From assembly GCA_023259315.1 (NCBI GenBank), contig JAHFQL010000036.1, positions 1-10,726 of the forward strand: 10,726 nucleotides of DNA, given 5' to 3'. Shown piece by piece: positions 1 to 5,547 of this stretch (position 1 is its first letter; every line of letters starts with the position of its first letter). The notes beneath the pieces were generated by a model. The model saw only the letters and a list, made by a program, of their open reading frames with translations. It was not told where the DNA came from and searched no databases. Origin of the DNA: Candidatus Woesearchaeota archaeon. Its GTDB lineage: Archaea; Nanoarchaeota; Nanoarchaeia; Woesearchaeales; GW2011-AR4. The translations under genes and the position numbers were made by a program.

Positions 1-1
1 G

Positions 2-178
2 AAGATGTCAACTGAACTGTACCAGAAAGCAGGGCAGCAGTACCAGCAGGAGCATAAAGGGCATGAACCAAAAGAAAGCAATGAAGGCACAGAAGATGGA
101 AACCCAGATCCCAAAGATGACAATGTTGTTGATGCCGACTATGAAGTGAAGGATGACAAGAAGGGAAAGAAAAAGTAA
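2..178 (+). CDS. dnaK: DnaK (Hsp70) C-terminal tail, partial at left edge
   Basis: This is the end of an open frame that enters from the left edge; 58 codons remain before TAA at 176-178. The tail is rich in Gln, Glu, Asp, Gly and Lys, includes KMSTELYQKAGQQY and ends in an acidic VVDADYEVKDD stretch followed by lysines. An acidic D/E-V-(V)-DADYE(E)V end is typical of the disordered C-terminus of bacterial-type DnaK, just after the helical lid. Only the lid end and tail are visible, so neither the ATPase nor the substrate domain can be checked. The same-strand dnaJ a little further on supports the call, because DnaJ is the co-chaperone that stimulates DnaK ATPase. DnaK acts in the cytoplasm on unfolded protein segments. 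The extra lysine-rich end after the acidic motif is lineage-specific decoration of unknown meaning. Confidence 0.85.
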   Translation, partial: KMSTELYQKAGQQYQQEHKGHEPKESNEGTEDGNPDPKDDNVVDADYEVKDDKKGKKK

Positions 179-185
179 TTTTTTT
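179..185 (+). terminator. T7 tract after dnaK, possible weak terminator
   Basis: Seven consecutive T directly follow the dnaK stop codon. Archaeal RNA polymerase can terminate at oligo-U tracts without a hairpin, so this could reduce read-through. The next gene begins only 20 bases after the stop and has no clear TATA box at the right distance, so complete termination here would be surprising. It may instead be simple AT-rich spacer. Confidence 0.25.
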
Positions 186-198
186 AATTAAATTTAAT

Positions 199-693
199 AT
201 GAACATCCCATCAAAAGAGGAATGCATTAAATTATTGAAGCAAAACAAAGCTCCTGATAATATTATTGCCCACACAAGTGCAGTCTGCGATTTTTCTATG
301 AAAGTTTGTGATATTTTAGAGAAAAGAAACATTAAAGCTAACAGGAATTTGGTTGCAGCAGCAGCCCTATTGCATGACATAAAAAAGATTGAAAAAGGAG
401 AGCACGAAATTGAAGGCGCAAAATATATTTCATCGTTAGGCTATCCTGAAGTTGCGGAAATTATAATGAAGCACGGCCTGAAACATTGCCACAATAAAAA
501 ATTCAAGCCAAATACATGGGAAGAAAAGATAGTATTTTATTCTGACAAAAGGCTAAGGAGTGATAAGATTGTTAGCGTTGATGAAAGGTTTGAGTACATA
601 AAGGAAAGGTATAAAAGAGAGGACGTGGAAAAGGAAATAAAATTAACCAAGTACATTGAAAAAGAGCTATTGGGAAATGCAAAATTGTGGTAA
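199..693 (+). CDS. HD-domain phosphohydrolase
   Basis: This 164-residue protein is about the size of a minimal HD domain. The metal-binding pattern H...HD...D is visible: His25, His59-Asp60 (in LLHDIKK) and Asp116 (in FYSDKR), with further histidines at 69, 92 and 96. HD proteins are cytoplasmic metal-dependent phosphohydrolases, often acting on nucleotides, and the nearest textbook relatives are the small predicted HDIG/HDc hydrolases; the substrate cannot be read from the sequence. The ATG at 199 is 20 bases after dnaK, with no recognisable ribosome-binding site, so translation may depend on read-through from dnaK or on an unrecognised leaderless promoter. Its end overlaps the next gene by 7 bases, which points to co-transcription and translational coupling. 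A role linked to the chaperone genes is only inferred from position. Confidence 0.8.
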   Translation: MNIPSKEECIKLLKQNKAPDNIIAHTSAVCDFSMKVCDILEKRNIKANRNLVAAAALLHDIKKIEKGEHEIEGAKYISSLGYPEVAEIIMKHGLKHCHNKKFKPNTWEEKIVFYSDKRLRSDKIVSVDERFEYIKERYKREDVEKEIKLTKYIEKELLGNAKLW

Positions 694-1208
694 CCAAAAA
701 CACTCCGTTAAAAGACGTCTTGAAATTGGCTGCACCTTGCAGGTGCAATTCATGCAATCATGGATGTAAATACGGCTCCGGCTCCCTTGTAGAAGACGAC
801 CCAAAAAAGATTGCAGGGTTTTTGAAGGTTTCAGAGGAAGACTTGAAAAAGGATTTTTTGGAAGAAACAGAACTTTTCAACAGGAAAATCTTAAGGCCAA
901 GATTATTGAGAGAAAAAGGAAAAGTGCATGGCAGGTGCATTTTTTATGATGACAAGAAAGGATGCACAATCCACGAAGTAAAGCCGTTGGAATGCAAGAC
1001 TTCAATCCAATGCAAGGATTATGGCGAAGATTTGAGTATTTGGTTCATGGTCAACCATATGGTAGACACAAAAGATCCTGAAAGTGTAAGGCAATATTCA
1101 CAATACATAAAAAGCGGCGGGAAAATAATTCAAGGGGCAGAACTGGAAAATTTAATCCCTGACAAGGAAAAATTAAGGAAAATATTGAGCTATGAGATTT
1201 TGAAGTGA
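687..1208 (+). CDS. YkgJ-like zinc/iron-chelating cysteine-cluster protein
   Basis: The 173-residue protein begins with GTG at 687, inside the end of the HD gene; this start is required to include the N-terminal cysteine cluster. Eight cysteines lie in the pattern of the YkgJ/UPF0153 family: Cys18, 20, 23 and 27 near the N-terminus, then Cys84 (GRCIFYD), Cys93 (GCTIHEVKPLEC), Cys103 and Cys109. In this family the cysteines are thought to bind a zinc ion or an iron-sulfur cluster; the biochemical role is not firmly known. The second half (IWFMVNHMVDT and onward) shows no motif I recognise. The gene overlaps both neighbours, so it is part of the same transcription unit as dnaJ. It could be a metal-dependent modifier or a redox sensor, but that would be guesswork. 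Confidence 0.8.
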   Translation: MVTKNTPLKDVLKLAAPCRCNSCNHGCKYGSGSLVEDDPKKIAGFLKVSEEDLKKDFLEETELFNRKILRPRLLREKGKVHGRCIFYDDKKGCTIHEVKPLECKTSIQCKDYGEDLSIWFMVNHMVDTKDPESVRQYSQYIKSGGKIIQGAELENLIPDKEKLRKILSYEILK

Positions 1209-1210
1209 AA

Positions 1211-2308
1211 ATGGCCAAGGAAAAAGACTATTACAAAATACTGGGAATCGGGAAAAACGCATCGCAGGATGAAGTGAAAGCAGCTTACAAAAAATTGGCA
1301 AAGCAATATCATCCTGACTTAAACAAGTCTCCAGGCTCTGCTGAGAAATTTAAGGAGATTAATGAAGCTGCGGCAGTTCTCGGAGATCCTCAAAAACGCC
1401 AACAGTATGAACAGTTCGGAGCTGCTGGAGAGCAGTCCCAAGGATTTTCAGGATTTGACTTCTCTGATTTCATGTCAGATGCTGGCACCATGGGATTTGA
1501 TTTTGACAGCATCTTTGAAAATTTTTTCGGCGGAAGAAGAGAAAGAAGAAGGCAAAGGGGCTCAGACTTAAGGTATGACCTGGAAATCGAACTGGACGAT
1601 GCTGCATTTGGCGCAACAAAAACACTTAATATCCCAAGAACAGAGCAATGCCAAAAATGCCACGGCTCTGGAGCTGAAAGCCCTAGCGACATTGTGGCAT
1701 GCGATGAGTGCAATGGAAAGGGTGTTTCAACAAGAACCCAAAGAACACCTTTCGGAATGTTTTCGACAACAACAACATGCAGGAAGTGCAGGGGCCAGGG
1801 CAAATATATAAGAAATGAATGCCATGAATGCGATGGCCGCGGAGTTGTCCAGAGAACAAGAAAGCTGGAAGTCAAGATTCCAGCAGGCGCTGTGGATGGG
1901 ACTAACCTAAGGATGCAAAGTGAGGGCGAAGCTGGAGAGAGAGCAGCGGAATCTGGTGACTTGTACGTTGTGATTCATGTAAAACCCCACAAGATTTTTG
2001 AAAGAGACGGAAGTGATATCTATACCAAAGTCCATTTACTTTTTACAACAGCAGCCCTAGGAGGAGAAATAGAAGTTCCGACTTTGAAAGGCAAGGCAAC
2101 CCTAAAAATTCCGGCAGGGACACAAAGCAGCACAATTTTTAGGATGAGGCACCAAGGCATCCCAAGCCTGCACGGCCATTCTGTCGGCGACGAAAATGTT
2201 GAAGTTGTGATTTCAGTTCCTGAAAAACTGACAAAGAAGCAAAAGAAATTATTGGAAGATTTTGAAAAGGAAAATAAGAATAGCACAAAAGGATTTTTTG
2301 GGTTCTAA
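1211..2308 (+). CDS. dnaJ: Chaperone DnaJ (type I Hsp40)
   Basis: All type I DnaJ parts are present in order over 365 residues: J-domain with HPD at 34-36, a Gly/Phe-rich linker at about 73-108, four CxxCxGxG zinc-binding repeats (CQKCHGSG at 147, CDECNGKG at 164, CRKCRGQG at 190, CHECDGRG at 204), then the two beta-sandwich substrate-binding domains with GDLYVVIHVKPHKIFER and LGGEIEVPTLKG. It binds unfolded polypeptides, delivers them to DnaK and triggers ATP hydrolysis in the cytoplasm. I chose ATG 1211 because it gives the family-typical MAKEKDYYKILG; an in-frame GTG at 1205 would add two residues. The preceding gene stops at 1206-1208, so the two are translationally coupled. The Gly/Phe linker is short and unusually rich in Asp (FDFSDFMSD). 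Its base composition appears more GC-rich than that of the NAD genes. Confidence 0.97.
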   Translation: MAKEKDYYKILGIGKNASQDEVKAAYKKLAKQYHPDLNKSPGSAEKFKEINEAAAVLGDPQKRQQYEQFGAAGEQSQGFSGFDFSDFMSDAGTMGFDFDSIFENFFGGRRERRRQRGSDLRYDLEIELDDAAFGATKTLNIPRTEQCQKCHGSGAESPSDIVACDECNGKGVSTRTQRTPFGMFSTTTTCRKCRGQGKYIRNECHECDGRGVVQRTRKLEVKIPAGAVDGTNLRMQSEGEAGERAAESGDLYVVIHVKPHKIFERDGSDIYTKVHLLFTTAALGGEIEVPTLKGKATLKIPAGTQSSTIFRMRHQGIPSLHGHSVGDENVEVVISVPEKLTKKQKKLLEDFEKENKNSTKGFFGF

Positions 2309-2323
2309 AAGATGATTGCTGTA

Positions 2324-2575
2324 CTATGCTGGCAAAATTTCTAATGGCTTAATTCCTGCCAACTTGGCTGTCTTTAAATGGCAAACATGATTTGACTGAT
2401 AAATCTTGAGGTAAGTATCTGAGCCTGATGTCAAGGAACTTTGGGTAAGCACGCTTGCTAACTCCGGCTTGATAGTTCCATCCTGATATCGAACGTTAAT
2501 ACTGTACACATCACCAATATTAACATCACCTTGGAATTGCGGCTTCAAAAAAGATGAAATGCTGATGAGAGGCAC
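2324..2575 (-). CDS. Hypothetical protein, C-terminal part of a frameshifted gene
   Basis: The frame has a GTG at 2575, but it is open well upstream of that, back to a stop at 2660-2662. Reading this upstream part gives a protein-like stretch containing FTYSRGQNWKIIAEN and LTKINEIV, which runs straight into the listed segment (PLISISSFLKPQFQGD). The frame just upstream on the same strand ends at 2580. A single -1 frameshift between about 2630 and 2659 would join both into one protein of roughly 150 residues. The RGQNW.IIAENSL piece is faintly LysM-like, but I cannot confirm a family. No signal peptide or membrane segment is visible. Its end lies 15 bases from the convergent dnaJ. Either the gene has decayed, or the read has a missing base. 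Confidence 0.5.
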   Translation of the reverse strand: MPLISISSFLKPQFQGDVNIGDVYSINVRYQDGTIKPELASVLTQSSLTSGSDTYLKIYQSNHVCHLKTAKLAGIKPLEILPA

Positions 2576-2579
2576 AATT

Positions 2580-2780
2580 TCATTTATTTTGGTTAATGAA
2601 TTCTCTGCAATTATTTTCCAATTTTGCCCGCGCGAATATGTAAAGGATGGTGCCTTCCATTATTGCTCCATTTTTAGCGTATGAAATTTTAGTTCCAGGC
2701 GGCAGTGGCTCTGGCAAATTATTTCCATTTATGCCGGGCATAACCTTGGCAACAATTTCCTCAAGTGCTGTAGAGTTCAT
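2580..2780 (-). CDS. Hypothetical protein, N-terminal part of a frameshifted gene
   Basis: The start is well defined: ATG at 2780-2778 overlaps the nadM stop codon as ATGA, a classical coupled junction. The first 45 residues (VMPGINGNNLPEPLPPGTK, then ISYAKNGAIMEGT) read like ordinary protein, with a turn-rich PxPLPPGT segment. After that the frame becomes unconvincing (ILYIFARAKLENNC) while the -1 frame becomes convincing, so the true product probably continues into the segment ending at 2324. The function is unknown. Co-transcription with nadM is inferred from the overlap; a role in NAD metabolism is not implied by anything in the sequence. Confidence 0.5.
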   Translation of the reverse strand: MNSTALEEIVAKVMPGINGNNLPEPLPPGTKISYAKNGAIMEGTILYIFARAKLENNCREFINQNK

Positions 2781-3271
2781 GGTATTTTCTTAATTCTTTT
2801 ATCGCCATTAATCTTTTTAATCTCGACGAAAATTTCCTTCGGTACAAATTTTTCCCAATTTTTATTGTTTTTTATTGATTCCCTTATTTTTGTGCTGCTT
2901 ATTCCCTTAAATAATTTTATTTTTCTGCATTTAATTTTGTGTTTTTTGAAGCATCTTATTGTCCACGGATTTCCAGAATAAGCAACCTCGAATTTAGGCA
3001 GATTATCAATAATATAATTTGTCCATTTATAATCATTGTATAAATCTGGAACTGGATAAATCCTAAAATTTTTTATTTTGTTTGATTTCAAAGTCTTAGA
3101 AATCATTTGCTTTCTCTCATTGAAGCCAAAAGTATTCTCTTTGGTATTTTTTTCCTGCGAGCTCCCGATTCCAATAATAATTTCATCAAATTTTTTGGAA
3201 ATGTCTTTGGCAACTTGCAAGTGCCCGTTATGGAAAGGCTGGAACCTGCCGATGAAGAGTGCTCGTTTCAT
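2777..3271 (-). CDS. nadM: Nicotinamide-nucleotide adenylyltransferase (archaeal NadM type)
   Basis: The enzyme transfers AMP from ATP to NMN (or nicotinate mononucleotide), giving NAD or deamido-NAD, EC 2.7.7.1. At 164 residues it has the usual archaeal length. The nucleotidyltransferase signature GRFQPFHNGH is at residues 8-17, with the HxGH histidines at 14 and 17, and the C-terminal ISSTKIR motif at 124-130 matches the ISSTxIR phosphate-binding loop of the superfamily. The middle contains SSQEKNTKENTFGFNERKQM, as in archaeal NadM. It is cytoplasmic. The gene lies 22 bases downstream of a small winged-helix gene on the same strand and overlaps the next gene by ATGA. Together with nadE and the glutaminase gene in this window it supplies the last two steps of NAD synthesis. 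FAD synthetase-like cytidylyltransferases share the fold, but the motifs here favour NadM. Confidence 0.93.
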   Translation of the reverse strand: MKRALFIGRFQPFHNGHLQVAKDISKKFDEIIIGIGSSQEKNTKENTFGFNERKQMISKTLKSNKIKNFRIYPVPDLYNDYKWTNYIIDNLPKFEVAYSGNPWTIRCFKKHKIKCRKIKLFKGISSTKIRESIKNNKNWEKFVPKEIFVEIKKINGDKRIKKIP

Positions 3272-3293
3272 TTTTTTAAATTTTCAAGATAAC

Positions 3294-3560
3294 TTATTTC
3301 TTGCAATATTTTTCATAAAATTCTAAAATCTCGTTAGCTTTTCGCGGATTCAATGAATAATGAATTTCCCCAGTTTTCTTTGCAGGAATTATCCACTCAT
3401 CTTTTTCCAGCTCTTTAAGCGTTTGCTTAGTAACTTTGTTTCCTATAAGATGCGTTGGAAGCCCGCCTAATATATTTTCTGTATGTGAGCCACCCCATTT
3501 CCTCCATTGAACTAATTTTCTTATTATACGAGCCTTAACTTCAATTACGCTTAACTGCAT
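3294..3560 (-). CDS. Small winged-helix-like protein
   Basis: I chose the ATG at 3560, giving 88 residues beginning MQLSVIEVKARIIRKL; a longer frame back to 3626 would cross the likely promoter. A TATA-like AATATAATAA at 3581-3590 lies about 26 bases upstream of this ATG, which fits a leaderless message. The protein has a basic helix (KARIIRKLVQWRKWGGSH), a second helix region (NKVTKQTLKELEKDEW) and a hairpin-like segment (AKKTGEIHYSLNP), the order expected of a winged helix-turn-helix in which the hairpin is the wing. The GGSHTENILGGLPTHL loop is distinctive. DNA binding is inferred; the target is unknown. It is probably co-transcribed with nadM, 22 bases downstream, and so could be its regulator. 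It is divergent from another winged-helix gene at 3668. Confidence 0.65.
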   Translation of the reverse strand: MQLSVIEVKARIIRKLVQWRKWGGSHTENILGGLPTHLIGNKVTKQTLKELEKDEWIIPAKKTGEIHYSLNPRKANEILEFYEKYCKK

Positions 3561-3580
3561 AATAACCAGGTATCTTAGAT

Positions 3581-3590
3581 TTATTATATT
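3581..3590 (-). promoter_or_regulatory. TATA box for the 3560 gene
   Basis: On the minus strand the sequence reads AATATAATAA, centred about 26 bases before the ATG at 3560. This spacing predicts transcription starting at or next to the start codon. Confidence 0.5.
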
Positions 3591-3635
3591 AATTTTTCTT
3601 ATAAAAATGATACAACATTGTCTCAAAATAGAAAT

Positions 3636-3644
3636 CTTTAAATA
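3636..3644 (+). promoter_or_regulatory. TATA box for the 3668 regulator gene
   Basis: CTTTAAATA is centred about 28 bases upstream of the ATG at 3668 and is preceded by AAAT, a plausible BRE context. Predicted transcription starts at or just before the ATG, so the message is leaderless or nearly so. Confidence 0.55.
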
Positions 3645-3661
3645 CTGGTTACTCTACCAGT
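3644..3661 (+). promoter_or_regulatory. Perfect dyad ACTGGT-N6-ACCAGT, likely operator
   Basis: A perfect 6-bp inverted repeat with a 6-bp spacer sits between the TATA box and the start codon of the winged-helix gene at 3668. A dimeric repressor bound here would block polymerase recruitment or initiation, so negative autoregulation by that protein is the simplest reading. A related half-site, CTGGTTA, occurs on the minus strand at 3563-3569, just upstream of the divergent gene's start. Confidence 0.5.
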
Positions 3662-3667
3662 TGTAAT

Positions 3668-3997
3668 ATGGGAAAAAAATCATTGTTCGTGGGATTTATG
3701 GGGGATTCCCCTATGATTAAAGTATTGGACTATCTCTTAACTGAGAGGGAACTAGACTTTTCAATAACAGACATGGCTGAAAATGCTGGCATCGGAAGAG
3801 CAACACTATACAGGATTTGGGACAGTTTGATAGAGAATGAAATAATACTGCATACCAGAGATATCGGAAAAGCTAAATTATACAAACTGAATACAAAAAA
3901 TGAAAAAATAAAAAAAATGATAGAGATATATGACATGTTAATATTAGAAGAGCTAAGGAAACGTTCAGAAAACCAAAAAATAAAAGTTGCAGTTTAA
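3668..3997 (+). CDS. Winged-helix transcriptional regulator
   Basis: This 109-residue protein has the layout of an archaeal winged-helix regulator: helix 1 (SPMIKVLDYLLTEREL), then a helix-turn-helix with ITDMAENAGIGRATLYRIW at about residues 33-51, a third helix (DSLIENEII) and a wing (HTRDIGKAKLYKLN), followed by a long C-terminal helix (KMIEIYDMLILEEL) that would suit dimerisation. No ligand-binding domain or metal-site cysteines are visible. A TATA box and a perfect inverted repeat precede the ATG at 3668, and no Shine-Dalgarno sequence is present. Autorepression through the dyad is inferred, as is a possible effect on the divergent winged-helix/nadM unit, whose promoter is about 60 bases away. 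The effector signal is unknown. Confidence 0.75.
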   Translation: MGKKSLFVGFMGDSPMIKVLDYLLTERELDFSITDMAENAGIGRATLYRIWDSLIENEIILHTRDIGKAKLYKLNTKNEKIKKMIEIYDMLILEELRKRSENQKIKVAV

Positions 3998-4049
3998 CTA
4001 CAAATGCCCTAAATTTGATATTTTTCAATTTAGACTGAATTTTTTGTGT

Positions 4050-4217
4050 TCATTTTCTTCCCAATTCTTTACCCAAAGTCTCAACTAATTCTTGATTATA
4101 TTTTTTCCAAGGCTTATTTGAATCATGAAATCCCCTGACATCATTGAATTGACCATAGGTCAAAAGATTTACTTGCATATCCGATATTTTTCTTATAGAG
4201 TCTCTGTCTCTTGGCAA
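4050..4217 (-). CDS. Possible small protein (55 aa, TTG start; 42 aa from an internal ATG)
   Basis: The 251-base gap between the regulator and the next plus-strand gene contains an open minus-strand frame ending in TGA at 4050-4052. From TTG 4217 it encodes 55 residues beginning LPRDRDSIRKISD; from ATG 4178 it encodes 42 beginning MQVNLLTYGQFND. The protein looks natural, with mixed polar residues and aromatics, HDSNKPWKKYNQELVETL and a basic GKELGRK end. A TATA-like AAATATTT at 4241-4248 lies about 27 bases before the TTG, which would suit a leaderless message. The frame stays open four codons further upstream to a stop, so it could also be the remnant of a longer gene. No family is recognised and no start is certain. 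Confidence 0.35.
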   Translation of the reverse strand: MPRDRDSIRKISDMQVNLLTYGQFNDVRGFHDSNKPWKKYNQELVETLGKELGRK

Positions 4218-4248
4218 TTTTCTTAATGCAGATTAAAAACAAATATTT

Positions 4249-4635
4249 ATGAGACACTTAAGAAACCCAAGATACTCAAACTCAAGCTATTTGGGTTCTA
4301 ATCCAAGCAACTCTGGTGCCTTGCCTCAAGGATCAGCTTTATCAATACCCGCAGTTCAGACTTTGCATTCACCAGATTTTTTCAGGATTGCTCAAGAATT
4401 CTATCATGGCTGGCTCAGGCAGCAGGAAATTTCTGACCCAGAATCTAGCGTAGATTATCAATTGGGATTCGGAATTGTAGAGATAGCAGGGCCGCAAAGA
4501 GCTAGAGAGACGCAAAGAGCCTATGACATTATTCCGAGGGAAATTGTGATTGAAATTAACAGAAGAGCCAGCGGCCATAAACCTTTAGACCAGGATCTTG
4601 TGGATAGAATATTAAACTCACCAACATCTCATTAG
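4249..4635 (+). CDS. Hypothetical protein, unrecognised
   Basis: This 128-residue protein starts at ATG 4249 and stops 2 bases before the convergent nadE end. The first 35 residues are low-complexity and rich in Ser, Asn, Pro and Gly (RYSNSSYLGSNPSNSGALP), so probably disordered. The rest is helical in appearance, with PDFFRIAQEFYHGWLRQQE, a YQLGFGIVEIAGPQRAR segment and a charged EIVIEINRRASGHKPLDQDL end. There is no signal peptide, membrane span, cysteine or metal motif. A clear TATA box at the expected distance is lacking; only weak AT-rich sequence precedes it. Its codon use looks richer in GC than that of the adjoining NAD genes. I do not recognise a family and infer no function; it may be lineage-restricted. 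Confidence 0.6.
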   Translation: MRHLRNPRYSNSSYLGSNPSNSGALPQGSALSIPAVQTLHSPDFFRIAQEFYHGWLRQQEISDPESSVDYQLGFGIVEIAGPQRARETQRAYDIIPREIVIEINRRASGHKPLDQDLVDRILNSPTSH

Positions 4636-4637
4636 AA

Positions 4638-5468
4638 TCATCCCTTAAACCTATTTGTTATCGGCATTCGCCACTCCATGCCGTGGAATGATTTTTCAGA
4701 AACCCGTATGAGCATCGCTGTCCTTCTCTTGTGCTCGTTTAATCTTATCCTATCAACAACATTTCTTACTGTTTTTTTGTCAAATCCTTTTTCGATAATA
4801 TCTTTTGCAGACAGATCTTCTTCCATATACATTTTCAGGATTTTATCCAAGACTTTGTAGGAAGCGCCAAGTTCTTTTTCGGCAGTCTGGCCCAAAATCA
4901 ATTCAGCGCTCGACTTTTTCCTCAAAATTTTATCCGGAACTCCAAGATATTTGCCCAGTTCAATAACTTCTATTTTCCATAAGTCTCCGATTACGAGAAT
5001 GTCTGCCCCGCTATCGCCGTATTTTGTAGTGTAGCCTAAGGCAATCTCTGATTTATCTGAAGTGCCGATGACTAATGCGTTATTCAGGTTGGCAAAATAA
5101 TAAAGGATCATCATTCGCGTTCGAGCTTTTACATTTGCAAATGTATAAATATTTTTTTTAATTTTTAGTTTTTTATTTATTTTTTCAAAAAATTGAATTG
5201 AATCATCAATTGGAAAAGTAATATTTTTTATTTGAAGTTTTTTGGCAATGTAAAACGCGTCATTAATGCTTTCTTTAGATGTTACTTTTAAATCCGGCAT
5301 TAATATTCCTGCAACATTTTTATTTCCAAGAGCTTTTGCAACTAAAAAAGCAGCGACAGAGCTATCAATTCCTCCACTTAATCCTATGATTGCCTTTTGA
5401 TAATTATTTTTCCTGAAATAATCTTTAATTCCAAGCACCAATGCATCGCATACTTCTTTTGTGTTCAT
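4638..5468 (-). CDS. nadE: NAD(+) synthetase, ammonia-using catalytic subunit
   Basis: The enzyme adenylates deamido-NAD with ATP and replaces AMP by ammonia to make NAD (EC 6.3.1.5). The PP-loop SGGIDSS is at residues 31-37, and the synthetase signature GTSDKSEIALGYTTKYGD, followed by SGAD and IGDLWK, is at 135-165; the usual glycine-rich end is replaced by a basic one (MPITNRFKG). Length is 276 residues, normal for the single-domain form. I chose ATG 5468, since MNTKEVCDALVLGIKDYF matches the family N-terminus and a TATA-like GTTTTAAAAT at 5491-5500 lies about 27 bases upstream; ATGs at 5486 and 5528 would add 6 or 20 residues. The nitrilase-type gene at 6256-6966, same strand, is its probable glutaminase partner. 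The two are separated by a divergent arginase-like gene. Confidence 0.93.
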   Translation of the reverse strand: MNTKEVCDALVLGIKDYFRKNNYQKAIIGLSGGIDSSVAAFLVAKALGNKNVAGILMPDLKVTSKESINDAFYIAKKLQIKNITFPIDDSIQFFEKINKKLKIKKNIYTFANVKARTRMMILYYFANLNNALVIGTSDKSEIALGYTTKYGDSGADILVIGDLWKIEVIELGKYLGVPDKILRKKSSAELILGQTAEKELGASYKVLDKILKMYMEEDLSAKDIIEKGFDKKTVRNVVDRIRLNEHKRRTAMLIRVSEKSFHGMEWRMPITNRFKG

Positions 5469-5490
5469 TATTGGCAATGTAATCATAGGT

Positions 5491-5500
5491 ATTTTAAAAC
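5491..5500 (-). promoter_or_regulatory. TATA box for nadE
   Basis: GTTTTAAAAT on the minus strand is centred about 27 bases upstream of the ATG at 5468. It supports that start codon over the two longer alternatives and predicts a leaderless nadE message. The 79-base region is shared with the divergent gene at 5548. Confidence 0.5.
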
Positions 5501-5516
5501 TTTGCCACGCAATAAC

Positions 5517-5538
5517 TTTAAATAACAATTTAAATAAC
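5517..5538 (+). promoter_or_regulatory. Tandem TTTAAATAAC repeats, TATA box of the arginase-like gene
   Basis: TTTAAATAAC occurs twice, at 5517-5526 and 5529-5538. The first copy is centred about 26 bases before the ATG at 5548 and is the likely TATA box. The second copy is too close to the ATG for a leaderless start, so it is either a coincidence of AT-rich sequence or an alternative promoter yielding a shorter product. Confidence 0.45.
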
Positions 5539-5547
5539 CACTATAAA

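Noticed and set aside
1390..1875. Long minus-strand open frame opposite dnaJ (161 codons)
   Set aside because: It lies wholly within dnaJ; its product is rich in Ser, Pro, His and Trp, as expected of an antisense shadow of a Gly/Cys-rich coding region.
3561..3626. N-terminal extension of the 88-residue winged-helix protein
   Set aside because: It would cross the TATA box at 3581-3590 and adds a poor, Ile/Cys-rich sequence not expected before a winged helix.
3998..4248. tRNA, CRISPR repeats or structured RNA in the largest gene-free gap
   Set aside because: No cloverleaf, no regularly spaced repeats and no strong hairpin could be seen; the only supportable content is the small minus-strand frame.
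5461..5547. N-terminal extension of the arginase-like protein to ATG 5461
   Set aside because: It would run through the divergent promoter with both TATA boxes; ATG 5548 has a TATA box at 26 bases and gives a sensible start.
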